A stretch of DNA of 64,000 bases from Dokdonella fugitiva (GTDB taxonomy: Bacteria; Pseudomonadota; Gammaproteobacteria; Xanthomonadales; Rhodanobacteraceae): contig NZ_JACGXL010000002.1 of assembly GCF_014138265.1 (NCBI RefSeq), forward strand, positions 1 through 64,000, read 5' to 3'. The position numbers were made by a program, and so were the translations under genes. The notes under the pieces were generated by a model that saw only the letters and a program-made list of their open reading frames with translations, ran no database searches and was not told the origin of the DNA. Below, piece by piece: positions 1-8,513 of this stretch (position 1 is its first letter; every line of letters starts with the position of its first letter).

Positions 1-1
1 C

Positions 2-1924
2 GACCTCAAGCCCGCCAACGTGCTCGTGCGCCGCGTCGACGGCACGCCGATGCCGAAGATCATCGACTTCGGCATCGCCATCGGCGGCACCGCCGCGGGC
101 GACGGCGTCGCCGCGTCGACCGCGACGTCGGATCGTGCCGGCACCACGCTCTACATGAGTCCCGAGCAGGCACTGCAGCCGCTGCGCGGCATCGACACGC
201 GCAGCGACGTCTATTCGCTCGGCGTCATGCTCTACGAGGTGCTCAGCGGCACCGACGCGGCCGCGCTCAGCTCGCTCGCCCACCACTCCACGCGCGCGCC
301 GCAGCAGACCCTGCTCGCGGCGATCGACAGCGGCGCCGATGCCGACGCCTCGCCCGATTCGGCCGCGCTGCTCGCCGCCGCGCGCCGCCTGCCGCCGGAG
401 TTGCGCGCGATCCTGCGCAAGGCGCTCGCGAGCGACCGCACGCACCGCTACGACTCCGCTGCCGCGCTCGCCGACGACCTCGAGCGCTATCGCGAGCGAC
501 GCCCGGTCAAGGCGATGCCGGCCTCGCGCTGGTACCTCGCGCGCAAGTTCGTCGCGCGCCACCGCCTCGGCCTCGGCGCGGCGGCGCTCGTCGCGCTCGC
601 GCTCGTCGCCGGCACGCTGCTCGCGCTGCGCGGCCTCGCGGTCGCACGCCACGAAGCAGCCAAGGCCGAGCGCGTGTCCGGTTTCGTGCGCAGCATGCTC
701 GCCGGCATCGACCCGGACCGCGCGCGCGGCATGGACAACCGCCTGCTGCGTTCGATCCTCGATGCGGCCGCCGATCGCGCGAGCCGTGAACTGGCCGCGC
801 AGCCGGACGTGCGCGCGGAGATCGAGCGCACGATCGCGAGCAGCTATTCGTCGCTCGGCGAGTTCGCGCTCGCCGGCAGCCATTTCGACGCCGCCGTCGC
901 CGCGGCGCGCGAGGCCGGCCTCGCGCCGGGCAAGAGCGCCGACATCGCGAGCCAGCGCGCGCTCGGGCTCAACGCGGCCGGCCATCCGCAGGACGCGCTC
1001 GCCGCGGCCGAGGCCGCATTCGCACTCGTCGCCGGCCTGCCCGACGACGATCGCGACCGCCTGCTCGTCGAGAGTCGGCTCGCCTCGATCGAGCGCGACG
1101 CCGGCAAGCTCGACGCCGCGCGCGCACGCTACGCGCGCGTGATCGAGCGGCAGAAGCAGCTCTTCGGCGACGACGACGAGGCGACGCTCGAGAGCGAACA
1201 GGGCCTCGCGATCGCCGACTTCGTCGCCGGTCGCTTCGGCGACGCGCGGCCGTTGCTGCAGCGCCTCATCGCGACGTACCGCGCGCAGCGCGGCGCCGAG
1301 GACATCAAGACCGTCGGTGCGCAGGTCAGCCTCGCGGTGCTCGAGAACGAGGACGAGCATCCGGCCGAAGCGGTGCGCCTGCTGGCGCCGCTGCTGCCCG
1401 TCGTCGAGAAGGTGTACGGCCCGGACCACCCACGCACGCTCGTCGTGGTCATGAATCTCGGTAGCGCCCTGCGCTACGACAAGCATTACGACGAGGCACG
1501 CCCGTACTACCTGCGCGCACTCGAACTCGCTCGCAAGCTGTACGGCGACACCGCGCCGCGCACGCTGATGGCCGAGGGCAACCTGTCGATGATGCTGCGC
1601 GATGCCGGCGATCTCGCCGAAGCCGAACGCCACGCGCGCTTCGTCGCCGACAACGCGGAGAAGGCGTTCGGCGACAACCCGTACCGCGCGGCGATGTACC
1701 GCGGCTACGCGACCGTGCTCACCGCGATGGGCCGCTACGCCGAGGCCGAACGCGAGCTCGACCGCGCCTGGGCCGTGTTCAGCGGCGCCGCCGGTTACGG
1801 TCCCGACCATCCGCGCAGCCAGGAAGTCGTCGGCAGCTACATCGACCTCTACGAGGCCTGGAAGAAGCCGGACAAGAAGGCGGAATGGACCGCGCGCAGG
1901 CACGCGCCGGCGAAAGCGGGCTGA
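2..1924 (+). CDS. Serine/threonine protein kinase with TPR-like C-terminal region, 5' truncated
   Basis: The reading frame is already open at base 2, so the N-terminal lobe of the kinase lies outside the window. The first visible codons give DLKPAN, the catalytic loop of Hanks-type kinases with the catalytic Asp. DFG follows at visible residues 22-24, then GTTLYMSPEQ (activation segment end) and DTRSDVYSLGVMLYE (subdomain IX). A single hydrophobic segment at about residues 187-208 should anchor the kinase in the inner membrane. The ~430 residues after it are helical and alanine-rich, with repeated A-x-x-Y/L patterns typical of tetratricopeptide repeats, probably periplasmic. Substrates cannot be read from the sequence. 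Membrane kinases with TPR tails are common in Xanthomonadales and usually act in signalling; that role is inference. The stop at 1922-1924 is followed by a perfect 15-bp hairpin. Confidence 0.93.
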   Translation, partial: DLKPANVLVRRVDGTPMPKIIDFGIAIGGTAAGDGVAASTATSDRAGTTLYMSPEQALQPLRGIDTRSDVYSLGVMLYEVLSGTDAAALSSLAHHSTRAPQQTLLAAIDSGADADASPDSAALLAAARRLPPELRAILRKALASDRTHRYDSAAALADDLERYRERRPVKAMPASRWYLARKFVARHRLGLGAAALVALALVAGTLLALRGLAVARHEAAKAERVSGFVRSMLAGIDPDRARGMDNRLLRSILDAAADRASRELAAQPDVRAEIERTIASSYSSLGEFALAGSHFDAAVAAAREAGLAPGKSADIASQRALGLNAAGHPQDALAAAEAAFALVAGLPDDDRDRLLVESRLASIERDAGKLDAARARYARVIERQKQLFGDDDEATLESEQGLAIADFVAGRFGDARPLLQRLIATYRAQRGAEDIKTVGAQVSLAVLENEDEHPAEAVRLLAPLLPVVEKVYGPDHPRTLVVVMNLGSALRYDKHYDEARPYYLRALELARKLYGDTAPRTLMAEGNLSMMLRDAGDLAEAERHARFVADNAEKAFGDNPYRAAMYRGYATVLTAMGRYAEAERELDRAWAVFSGAAGYGPDHPRSQEVVGSYIDLYEAWKKPDKKAEWTARRHAPAKAG

Positions 1925-1930
1925 GGCCCG

Positions 1931-1965
1931 CGATCACCGCATCGCGCGCGGCGATGCGGTGATCG
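1931..1965. terminator. Perfect 15-bp hairpin between convergent genes
   Basis: CGATCACCGCATCGC (1931-1945) is exactly inverted at 1951-1965 around the 5-base loop GCGCG. It lies between the kinase stop and the aqpZ stop, which face each other, so it could end or stabilise both transcripts. No T-run follows on either side, so a standard intrinsic terminator is not shown; a REP-like stem is equally possible. Confidence 0.5.
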
Positions 1966-1976
1966 GACGTGGTGCG

Positions 1977-2675
1977 TCAGCGTCGGCCGTCGCCGAACAG
2001 CGCGCGATAGGCGAAGCCGCCGAGCGCGCCGCCGACGAGCGGCGCGAGCCAGAACAGCCACAGTTGCGACGTCGCCGCGGTGCTCGCGAAGAACGCCACG
2101 CCGGTCGAGCGCGCCGGATTCACCGACGTGTTCGTCACCGGGATGCTGACGAGGTGGATCAGCGTCAACGCGAAGCCGATCGCGATCGGCGCGAATCCGG
2201 TCGGTGCCGCGCCGTGGGTCGAGCCCATGATCACGAACACGAAGAAGAACGTCATGACGATTTCGCAGGCGAGCGCCGCCTGCATCGAGTAGTGCCCCGG
2301 CGAGAGGTCGCCGTAGCCGTTCGTCGCGAAGGCGCCGGTCTCGAAGCCCGGCTTGCCGCTGGCGATGAAGTACAACACCGCGGCCGCGGCGACGGCGCCG
2401 AGCACCTGCGCGATCACGTAGGGCACGACGTCGCCGACCGGGAAGCGCCCGCCCGCGGCGAGGCCGACCGACACCGCTGGATTGAAATGGCCGCCGGAGA
2501 CATGGCCGACCGCGTACGCCATCGTGAGCACGGTCATGCCGAACGCGAGTGCGACGCCGGCGAAACCGATGCCGAGTAGCGGGAACGCCGCGGCGAGGAC
2601 CGCGCTGCCGCAACCACCGAACACGAGCCAGAACGTGCCGAAGAACTCGGCTGCCACGCGCTTGCCTATCGACAT
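1977..2675 (-). CDS. aqpZ: Aquaporin Z, water channel
   Basis: This 232-residue inner-membrane channel is close in length and sequence to E. coli AqpZ (231 residues). Both Asn-Pro-Ala boxes are present: GHFNPAV (N65) and NTSVNPARS (N186). His174, Thr183 and Arg189 match the narrow water-selective filter of AqpZ rather than a glycerol facilitator. Six hydrophobic segments can be counted. I chose ATG at 2675 because a strong ribosome site (AGGGAGGAAGG on the minus strand) lies just upstream and the protein then begins [15 protein letters not shown] like the family; the frame is open further upstream but without family character. It is transcribed toward the kinase gene, apart from the next gene by 180 bp. 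Confidence 0.97.
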   Translation of the reverse strand: MSIGKRVAAEFFGTFWLVFGGCGSAVLAAAFPLLGIGFAGVALAFGMTVLTMAYAVGHVSGGHFNPAVSVGLAAGGRFPVGDVVPYVIAQVLGAVAAAAVLYFIASGKPGFETGAFATNGYGDLSPGHYSMQAALACEIVMTFFFVFVIMGSTHGAAPTGFAPIAIGFALTLIHLVSIPVTNTSVNPARSTGVAFFASTAATSQLWLFWLAPLVGGALGGFAYRALFGDGRR

Positions 2676-2855
2676 GACCTTCCTCCCTTGGTGAGTCGTG
2701 CGAACGATCGTCGGACGCCAAGGCGCGGTGCGAGGTCCGTACCTGCTCCGACGACGCATCGTAGCGGCACAGCGTGCGGCACGACGACCACGACGAGGGT
2801 CGATGCGCCGAATTGGCGCCGCAGGCGATCCCACATCCGCGTCGACTCCGCGGAC

Positions 2856-3425
2856 TCAGAAGCTGCGCACGCGCCGCGGTTTGATCAGCAACGACATGCC
2901 GATGCCGGCGAGCAGCCATCCGCCGAACTGGTCGGCGAGGTCGCCGAGCAGGAACGACGTGGAAAAGCCGTACCAGGTCCATTGCGACACCGAGATCGAC
3001 AGCCATGCGGCGACGCCGATCGCGGCCATCGACAGCACGCGGCGACCGACGCCGCCACCGAGCTGCACGAGCAGCAGTGCGCCGAACAGCGCCGCGAACA
3101 CGTTCGAAACGAACTCGGTGACGAGCTGGCGCGGCGACATCGCCTCACCGCCGTTCGGCCGGTAGATCATGAGCCCGGACGGCCCGCCGGCCAGGCGCTG
3201 CTTCCACGCGTCCTGCTGCTCCGGCGTCGCGTTGGCGAAGTCGAGCCAGGGGAAGTAGTACATGCCGGGCCGGTCGACGTTGCTGCCGAGGCTCGCGACG
3301 ACGGCGGCCTCGTTCGGCAGCGGCTTGAGCGCGTCGCGTTCGAACGGCAGCACCATGTGCGACACCGCGCCCCAGACGAACATGAGGAAGCCGCCGACAA
3401 TCGCGGCCAGCACGACACGGACCAT
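2856..3425 (-). CDS. Conserved membrane protein of unknown function
   Basis: This 189-residue protein has a hydrophobic N-terminal helix (residues 3-22, VVLAAIVGGFLMFVWGAVSH), a central soluble stretch of about 75 residues rich in Pro and aromatic residues, and two to three further membrane helices after residue 100. No catalytic motif is apparent. The arrangement suggests an inner-membrane protein with a periplasmic loop between the first two helices. I recognise the general type from proteobacterial genomes but cannot name a function. It lies upstream of aqpZ on the same strand with 180 bp between, so co-transcription is possible but not shown. Confidence 0.8.
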   Translation of the reverse strand: MVRVVLAAIVGGFLMFVWGAVSHMVLPFERDALKPLPNEAAVVASLGSNVDRPGMYYFPWLDFANATPEQQDAWKQRLAGGPSGLMIYRPNGGEAMSPRQLVTEFVSNVFAALFGALLLVQLGGGVGRRVLSMAAIGVAAWLSISVSQWTWYGFSTSFLLGDLADQFGGWLLAGIGMSLLIKPRRVRSF

Positions 3426-3549
3426 GGTTCACTCCCCGCTTGTCGACGCAATTCCGTCGATCATACGCGCGCGGGGTGCGCGATGGTGAACTTGCGTCAT
3501 CGTCGGCGGCGAGCACGGCGCACCGACGCGAGACGACTCGTCCGAACAA

Positions 3550-3576
3550 CGACGGGCCGCGCCTTGCGGCCCGTCG
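3550..3576 (-). terminator. Hairpin downstream of the small secreted protein gene
   Basis: CGACGGGCCGC (3550-3560) is perfectly inverted at 3566-3576 with a 5-base loop. It lies 25 bp beyond the stop of the minus-strand gene at 3601-4062. Only a weak TTGTT follows on that strand, so termination is plausible rather than certain. Confidence 0.5.
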
Positions 3577-3600
3577 TGTGCGGCGATGCACAGCGAGGCG

Positions 3601-4062
3601 CTACTTGCGGATCTTGCCGGTCTGCTCGATCGTGAAGCCGCCGACGCTCACGCCGAGTTCGACGCCCTCACCCGAACCGGCGAGCGCGAGCGAGACCGTG
3701 CCCTTGGTCAGCAGCTGGGCGGTGCCCGACTTCACCGCGCCGGCACTCGCATCACCTTGCGCGTACGTGCCGAGCACGTCGTTGATGTTGTGCACGTCGG
3801 TGAAGCGGCCGGTGCCGTTGTCGATGTGCGACTTGCCGACGGTGAGGCCGCCGCCCTTGGCCGAGATCTTCACGTTCATCGATTCGCCGTTCTCGCAGCT
3901 CACCGTGCCGTGGCCTTCGGCGTGCTTGTAGATGAGCGACCAGCCGGTCAGCGAGAACTTCAACTTGCAGTCCAGGTTCGCCGATTCCGCATGCGCCTGG
4001 ACCGAACCGAACAGCGCCAGCGCGAGGCCGGCGGCGAGTACGGACAGTGTGTGGTGCTTCAT
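3601..4062 (-). CDS. Small secreted protein of unknown function
   Basis: This 153-residue protein starts MKHHTLSVLAAGLALALFGS and has a textbook Sec signal peptide ending VQAHA-ES (cleavage about residue 25). The mature part is about 128 residues, with Cys32 and Cys56, alternating polar/hydrophobic segments and many Gly, which suggests a beta-rich periplasmic or outer-membrane-associated fold. A strong AGGAGG site precedes the ATG at 4062. The open frame continues upstream in phase into the neighbouring region, but only this start gives a signal peptide. It stands alone, with a hairpin behind it. I know homologous hypothetical proteins but no function. Confidence 0.85.
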   Translation of the reverse strand: MKHHTLSVLAAGLALALFGSVQAHAESANLDCKLKFSLTGWSLIYKHAEGHGTVSCENGESMNVKISAKGGGLTVGKSHIDNGTGRFTDVHNINDVLGTYAQGDASAGAVKSGTAQLLTKGTVSLALAGSGEGVELGVSVGGFTIEQTGKIRK

Positions 4063-4129
4063 GGGACAACCTCCTGTGTTGGGCCGGGCGCAGTCTCGCG
4101 CCGCCAAGCTGAACGGCGCGGGACCGTCG

Positions 4130-4717
4130 TCAACGCGGCGCTTCGCGCGACCATGCGAGCAGTTCGCGCCAGCGCGCGAGCTTGTCCGCGCGCGGGATCG
4201 ACGCGTTCGCGGGGCTCGTCGACGGCAGCGCGAGTACGGCGAGGCGCGCGCGGCGCGCGGCGTCGATCGCCGGCTCGATGCGGCGCCGATACACCTGCAG
4301 CGCCTTGGCGCCGTTGAGCGCGATCGCGGCGATCGCAGGTTCACGCGCGAGCAGGCCCGGGACGTCGTTGGCGACCTCGCTCGCGACGACGATGTCGCTG
4401 TCGAGGCTGCCGCGGCGCTCGCAGCGCTCGAGCACGTCCCAGATGCCGACGCCGCGCGCGTGCAGACGCGCGATGCGCTCGGCGTAGGGAAGCTCGGGGC
4501 CGGCGTCGTACAGCTGGCCCATGAACGGCCAGAACAGGTTCTGTGCATGCGCGTAGGATTGGCGCAGCGCGAGCGAGGCGAGGCTCGGCACGGTGCCGAG
4601 CACGAGCACGCGGCAGCCCGAAGCGACCTGCGGCGGAAAACTCTCGACGCGGGGCGCCGCGCTCGCGGCAGCGCCTCCGCCGGCCGGATCAGCCGGCCTT
4701 CTTCTTGAGTTCGGCAA
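4130..4717 (-). CDS. Hypoxanthine-DNA glycosylase (uracil-DNA glycosylase superfamily)
   Basis: About 195 residues. The segment RVLVLGTVPSLASLALRQSYAHAQNLFWPFMGQLYDAG has the pattern of the deoxyinosine/hypoxanthine glycosylase branch (G-x-x-PS motif, then Y-x-H-x-x-N-x-FW-x-x-MG). Further family landmarks are GIWDVLERCERRGSLD and ALNGAKALQVYRR near the middle. It should remove deaminated adenine from DNA by base excision in the cytosol. The frame offers no ATG or GTG before the conserved core, so a TTG at 4717 is the only obvious start; this overlaps the 3' end of the peroxiredoxin gene by 29 bp and implies translational coupling. The exact start is uncertain, the family is not. Confidence 0.88.
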   Translation of the reverse strand: MPNSRRRPADPAGGGAAASAAPRVESFPPQVASGCRVLVLGTVPSLASLALRQSYAHAQNLFWPFMGQLYDAGPELPYAERIARLHARGVGIWDVLERCERRGSLDSDIVVASEVANDVPGLLAREPAIAAIALNGAKALQVYRRRIEPAIDAARRARLAVLALPSTSPANASIPRADKLARWRELLAWSREAPR

Positions 4718-5234
4718 GATCGGCGAGCACCTGCTTGGAGTTTTCCTTCGGATCGACGTCCTTGTAGCGCTTGGCGACCTTGCCCGCAGGATCGATGAGG
4801 AAGGTCTCGCGGCGCGCGTAGCTCATGCCGAGCTTGGACGTGAGCACGCCGTACGCCTTCGCGGTCGACTGGTCGGCGTCGGACAGCAGGCGGAACGGCA
4901 CGTGGTATTTCTCGGCGAACTCGGCGTGCGACTTCACGTCGTCGAGGCTGACGCCGTAGACGTCGGCACCGGCCTTGCGCAGCGCGACGATGTCGTCGCG
5001 GAACGTGCAGACCTCGGTCGTGCAGCCGGGCGTGAAGTCCTTCGGATAGAAGTACAGCACGGTCCACTTGCCGTGCTCCTGCGCGAGCGTGTGCCAGTCG
5101 CCCTTCTGGTCCTGCAGGCGGTAGTCGGGCGCGGCGTCGCCGACCGCGGGACCCGTGGCGGCCGGTTCGTCGGCGAACGACGGCGCGGCGGCCAGCGCGA
5201 GGGCGAAACCGAGCAGGCAGGCGAAACGTTTCAT
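4689..5234 (-). CDS. Secreted peroxiredoxin of the BCP/PrxQ type
   Basis: 181 residues with a Sec signal peptide (MKRFACLLGFALALAAAPSFA, cleavage about residue 21), so it acts in the periplasm. The AhpC-TSA/thioredoxin fold carries the peroxidatic motif DFTPGCTTEVCTFRD with Cys71 and a second cysteine at 76, the spacing of PrxQ/BCP enzymes that form an intramolecular disulfide. It would reduce hydrogen peroxide or organic hydroperoxides with thiol reductant. E. coli BCP has no signal peptide, so this is an exported version. The start at 5234 is fixed by the signal peptide. It overlaps the downstream DNA glycosylase gene, pairing an oxidative-damage defence with base repair. Confidence 0.93.
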   Translation of the reverse strand: MKRFACLLGFALALAAAPSFADEPAATGPAVGDAAPDYRLQDQKGDWHTLAQEHGKWTVLYFYPKDFTPGCTTEVCTFRDDIVALRKAGADVYGVSLDDVKSHAEFAEKYHVPFRLLSDADQSTAKAYGVLTSKLGMSYARRETFLIDPAGKVAKRYKDVDPKENSKQVLADLAELKKKAG

Positions 5235-5368
5235 GGGGATAACTCCGGCGAAGGGGGCGGTGGCGGGCGGCCAGTCTACGCCGCCGCGCACGGAGGACCG
5301 GCGTTCGCTGCAATTTCATTCAGAATGGATACGGTATTCGGAAAGCCGGCGGACGCGGAAGCGACGGC

Positions 5369-5596
5369 ATGGCGGGCATGGTCCTCAAGCACCTCTACCA
5401 CGCGCGCGGCAGCGACGGGAACGACTACGAGATCCACGTCTACGTCGAGCCCGCGAGCCACGAGAACGCGCACATCGAGCGCCTCGCCAAGGTCTGCCTC
5501 GCCGACGGCGGCGAGCTCAAGGTGCTGTCGAAGCGGCACTACCAAGTCGCCACGACCGGGGTCACGCTCGAAGCGCACGATCCGGAGGCGATCTGA
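5369..5596 (+). CDS. Small hypothetical protein
   Basis: A 75-residue frame beginning MAGMVLKHLYHARGSDGNDYEIHVY. The composition (mixed charged and aliphatic residues, one Cys) looks protein-like, and the codon choice follows the GC-rich third positions of neighbouring genes. A second in-frame ATG is at codon 4. It has no signal peptide or membrane segment. It is divergent from the peroxiredoxin gene and convergent with the lipoprotein gene. I do not recognise a family. Confidence 0.6.
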   Translation: MAGMVLKHLYHARGSDGNDYEIHVYVEPASHENAHIERLAKVCLADGGELKVLSKRHYQVATTGVTLEAHDPEAI

Positions 5597-5803
5597 GGTG
5601 CGCGCGGGCGAGCCACGGGCATCCGGCCCGTGGCCGCCTGCCGCTGCGCGGAGTGCGTGACCCCGGACGTGGACCAGGTGCGCGCAGCGAGGCCGGCAAA
5701 GCGCTTCGACGTCGAACGTGCCGGTCGACCGATGGTCTTCCGGCCTACGCCTGCGACGTGTGGACGGTCGCGTCGCCGAAGCGACGGCGATCCGCACCCG
5801 CGA

Positions 5804-6532
5804 CTATTTTTTCCTGGCGAGCGGGGGGAACTTCGCCGCGTCGTAACCACCGACCTCGAACACGAGCGTGCGCGACGGCTTGCCCTTCTCGGTGACGTCG
5901 ATGCTGAGCTTCTGCGTAGCGGCGAGCTTGGCCAGGAAACCCTTGTCGTCCTTGATGAACAGTGCCGGCTCGCCCGTGTCCGGCAGGTACGCGGCGATCT
6001 TCTGTGGCTTGTCGTCGAACCGCGCGGCGAGGCTGCACGTGCCCTTGCACTCGAAGCCCTTGCCGCCACCGAACAGGTAGACGCTCTGCCCCCAGGCCGA
6101 ATGGCGGCGCAGGATCAGGCGCACGCGCTTGTCCGCGGCGAGGTCGCTGCTGTAGATCGATGCGGTGACCTGGTCGCCGCCCGATTCCTTGCCCGCCTGG
6201 TAACTCCACATCGCGACGAGCCGCCGGCGCGCGGCGATCTCGGTCGCCTTCGCGGTCGCGTCGGCGAGCGTTTCCTGCACTTCCTTCGCCGCGCCGCTGC
6301 CCGGCCACTTGTCGACGACCTCCTTGCCGATCGGCGCGGCGAGCTCCCACTGCTGCTCCTTGCGCAAGGTGCGGTAGAGCTCGAGCGACTTGGTCTGTTG
6401 TGCATCGGCCGCGGGCGCCGTGGCCGGCGCGGCGGGCGCAGCGCCCGGCGCCGCGGTCGACGGCGGCTGCGACGGCGAACAGGCGGCGGCGAGCATGGCG
6501 GCGAGCACGAGGGCAGGAGTCTGGCGACGCAT
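5804..6532 (-). CDS. Putative lipoprotein of unknown function
   Basis: 242 residues. The N-terminus MRRQTPALVLAAMLAAACSPSQ is a lipoprotein signal with lipobox LAAAC (Cys18), so the mature protein should be lipidated and anchored in the envelope. An Ala/Pro-rich linker (residues 19-45) precedes a globular domain. The segment after residue 48 looks helical. The C-terminal half contains a CKGTC pair (about residues 160-164) and beta-like segments ending FPPLARKK. No catalytic motif is recognised. It is convergent with the small gene at 5369-5596. Confidence 0.85.
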   Translation of the reverse strand: MRRQTPALVLAAMLAAACSPSQPPSTAAPGAAPAAPATAPAADAQQTKSLELYRTLRKEQQWELAAPIGKEVVDKWPGSGAAKEVQETLADATAKATEIAARRRLVAMWSYQAGKESGGDQVTASIYSSDLAADKRVRLILRRHSAWGQSVYLFGGGKGFECKGTCSLAARFDDKPQKIAAYLPDTGEPALFIKDDKGFLAKLAATQKLSIDVTEKGKPSRTLVFEVGGYDAAKFPPLARKK

Positions 6533-6607
6533 CGGCGATGCTCCATGGCGGATGGAACCGTCATCCTACCTGCATGTGCGCCGCGCGGCTGAGTCGGCAT
6601 GTTCGCG

Positions 6608-7168
6608 TCAGTAGGCGCGACAGGGATCGCGGCCCGCGTTGCGTTCGTACGTCGACACGACCTCGTCGTGCTCGCGGCCGCTGCGCCCGCGCTCGCGCGC
6701 GAGCCGTCGACACGCTTCCGCGCGCGGCAGCGGCGTGGCCGACACGCTGACCGCCGGCGCACCCTTGCCTCGCCGTCCACCGCCTGCGGCGGCCTGCGAC
6801 GGCGCGATCGACTTCGGGCACGCATCGTGGCGGTAGAACACCGCGCCATCGGCCGCACGGCATTGCCACGACATGTCGGTGCGCCCTGCCCTGTCGCCGC
6901 GCGTCCGCCGACCCTTGCGCGGCGCGGCCGGCGGATGCTCGCGCACGGCCTGCACGCGTTCGTGAGTCGCCGCGGATGTCGGTGGCGGCGGAGCGAGCGC
7001 GACCTCCGACTGCTGCTCGCCCGCGCCGCAGGCGCGGTCCTGGTAGGCGATCTCGCCACGCGGGCTGCGGCAGCGGTAGACGGAGTCGGCGTGCGCCGCC
7101 GTGGCGGCGCACAGCCACAGCAGCAGGGTGCAGGCATGGGCGCGGCAGCGCGTGCGTCGATCGTGCAT
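6608..7168 (-). CDS. Secreted protein with two DUF4124-like segments
   Basis: 186 residues with a signal peptide (MHDRRTRCRAHACTLLLWLCAATAAHA). The mature N-terminus DSVYRCRSPRGEIAYQDRAC is a typical DUF4124 motif (a short Cys-containing segment found on many gammaproteobacterial envelope proteins). A second copy, MSWQCRAADGAVFYRHDAC, follows a basic, Pro-rich linker, and the C-terminus again has a paired-Cys region. The two C-x(13-14)-C units suggest small disulfide-stapled domains. The ATG at 7168 is preceded by GGGAGG. The function of DUF4124 proteins is not known to me. It is divergent from dinB. Confidence 0.82.
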   Translation of the reverse strand: MHDRRTRCRAHACTLLLWLCAATAAHADSVYRCRSPRGEIAYQDRACGAGEQQSEVALAPPPPTSAATHERVQAVREHPPAAPRKGRRTRGDRAGRTDMSWQCRAADGAVFYRHDACPKSIAPSQAAAGGGRRGKGAPAVSVSATPLPRAEACRRLARERGRSGREHDEVVSTYERNAGRDPCRAY

Positions 7169-7362
7169 GTTCGGTCCTCCCGGCGACGGCGGACATGCTG
7201 CGACGCGCGGGCGATCGCGGCGATCGCCTCGCCGCGCGACGCGACGTGCGAAGGCCGCGCGCGACGATGCACGATGGCTCCGCCCGCACCCGTGCGATCG
7301 GCCCGCGCGCACCACGGCACACGGGAGTAGCATCGCGCGCTTCGACGCAGCAGTGCGACGCG

Positions 7363-8424
7363 GTGCGCAAGTTCATCCATATCGACATGGACGCGTTCTA
7401 CGCGTCGGTCGAACAGCGCGACGACCCGTCGCTGCGCGGGCGGCCGGTGGTGGTCGCCTGGCGTGGCGCGCGCTCGGTCGTCTGCGCGGCGAGCTACGAG
7501 GCCCGCACCTACGGCGTGCGTTCGGCAATGCCGGCCGTGCGCGCGGAGCGGCTCTGCCCCGACGCGGTGTTCGTGCCACCCGACTTCACGCGCTACAAGG
7601 CCGTCTCGCAGCAGGTGCGCGCGATCCTGCTGCGCCACACCGACCTGGTCGAGCCGCTGTCGCTGGACGAGGCCTACCTCGACGTGACCGAACCGAAATC
7701 GGCCTTGCCGAGCGCGACCGCGATCGCGCGTTCGATCCGCGAGCAGATCCGCGAGGAAACCGCGCTGACCGCATCGGCCGGCGTCGCGCCGGCGAAGTTC
7801 CTCGCGAAGATCGCCTCCGACTGGCGCAAGCCCGACGGCCTGTTCGTGATCCGCCCGCACGAGGTGCGGGACTTCCTCGAGCCGCTGCCGGTCGCGCGCA
7901 TCCACGGCGTCGGCAAGGTCATGGACGGCAAGCTCGCCGCGCTCGGCATCCGCACCGTCGGCGAGTTGCGCGCGTTCGACGCGCATGCGCTGGAGGCGCG
8001 TTTCGGGCGTTACGGCCGCCGCCTGTCCGAACTCGCGCACGGCGTCGACCACGGCGAAGTGCGGCCGGACCGGCCGACGCAGTCGATCTCGTCCGAGGAC
8101 ACGTTCGCCGAGGACGTGCCGCTCGCCGCGACCGAACCGGTGATCCGCGACCTCGCCGCGCGCACCTGGGCGGCGACGCGGCGCACCGAACGCATCGGTC
8201 GCACCGTCGTGCTGAAGCTCAAGACGCGCGAGTTCCGCATCCTCACCCGCAGCCGCACGCCGGAGGCGCCGCCGCACTCGGTCGATGAGCTCACCGGCAT
8301 CGCGCTCGCGTTGCGCGAGCAGGTCGCACTGCCGGCGTCGACGCTATATCGCCTCGTCGGCGTCGGTCTCGCCAACTTCTGCGACCCCGACGACACGCCG
8401 GCGCAGTCGATGCTGTTCGCATGA
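7363..8424 (+). CDS. dinB: DNA polymerase IV (Y-family translesion polymerase)
   Basis: 353 residues beginning with GTG (MRKFIHIDMDAFYASVE). The catalytic carboxylates are visible: Asp8 in HIDMDAF and Asp102/Glu103 in SLDEAYLDV. Tyr13 occupies the steric-gate position filled by Phe13 in E. coli Pol IV. The helix-hairpin-helix region RIHGVGKVMDGKLAALGIRTVGEL and the little-finger domain follow. The C-terminus QSMLFA fits the beta-clamp binding consensus. The GTG is chosen because the protein then aligns from residue 1 with E. coli DinB; no strong ribosome site is seen in front of it. It synthesises past damaged bases. I see no clear LexA box in the 194-bp upstream gap. Confidence 0.96.
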   Translation: MRKFIHIDMDAFYASVEQRDDPSLRGRPVVVAWRGARSVVCAASYEARTYGVRSAMPAVRAERLCPDAVFVPPDFTRYKAVSQQVRAILLRHTDLVEPLSLDEAYLDVTEPKSALPSATAIARSIREQIREETALTASAGVAPAKFLAKIASDWRKPDGLFVIRPHEVRDFLEPLPVARIHGVGKVMDGKLAALGIRTVGELRAFDAHALEARFGRYGRRLSELAHGVDHGEVRPDRPTQSISSEDTFAEDVPLAATEPVIRDLAARTWAATRRTERIGRTVVLKLKTREFRILTRSRTPEAPPHSVDELTGIALALREQVALPASTLYRLVGVGLANFCDPDDTPAQSMLFA

Positions 8425-8513
8425 GAGGGTGCCCGTACGGCGGCGGACGCCCGAGACACGGAGCACACGCAGACGGTCGCGTGCCCGTGCTTCGATCCCT
8501 CGCGGGGACTCGT

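Noticed and set aside
3601-5319. A single 572-codon protein combining three minus-strand genes
   Set aside because: Only its last 153 codons resemble a protein; the rest is another phase of the peroxiredoxin and glycosylase genes.
7169-7362. A LexA operator for dinB
   Set aside because: No CTG-N10-CAG with the expected AT-rich centre, or other clear SOS box, is visible in the gap.
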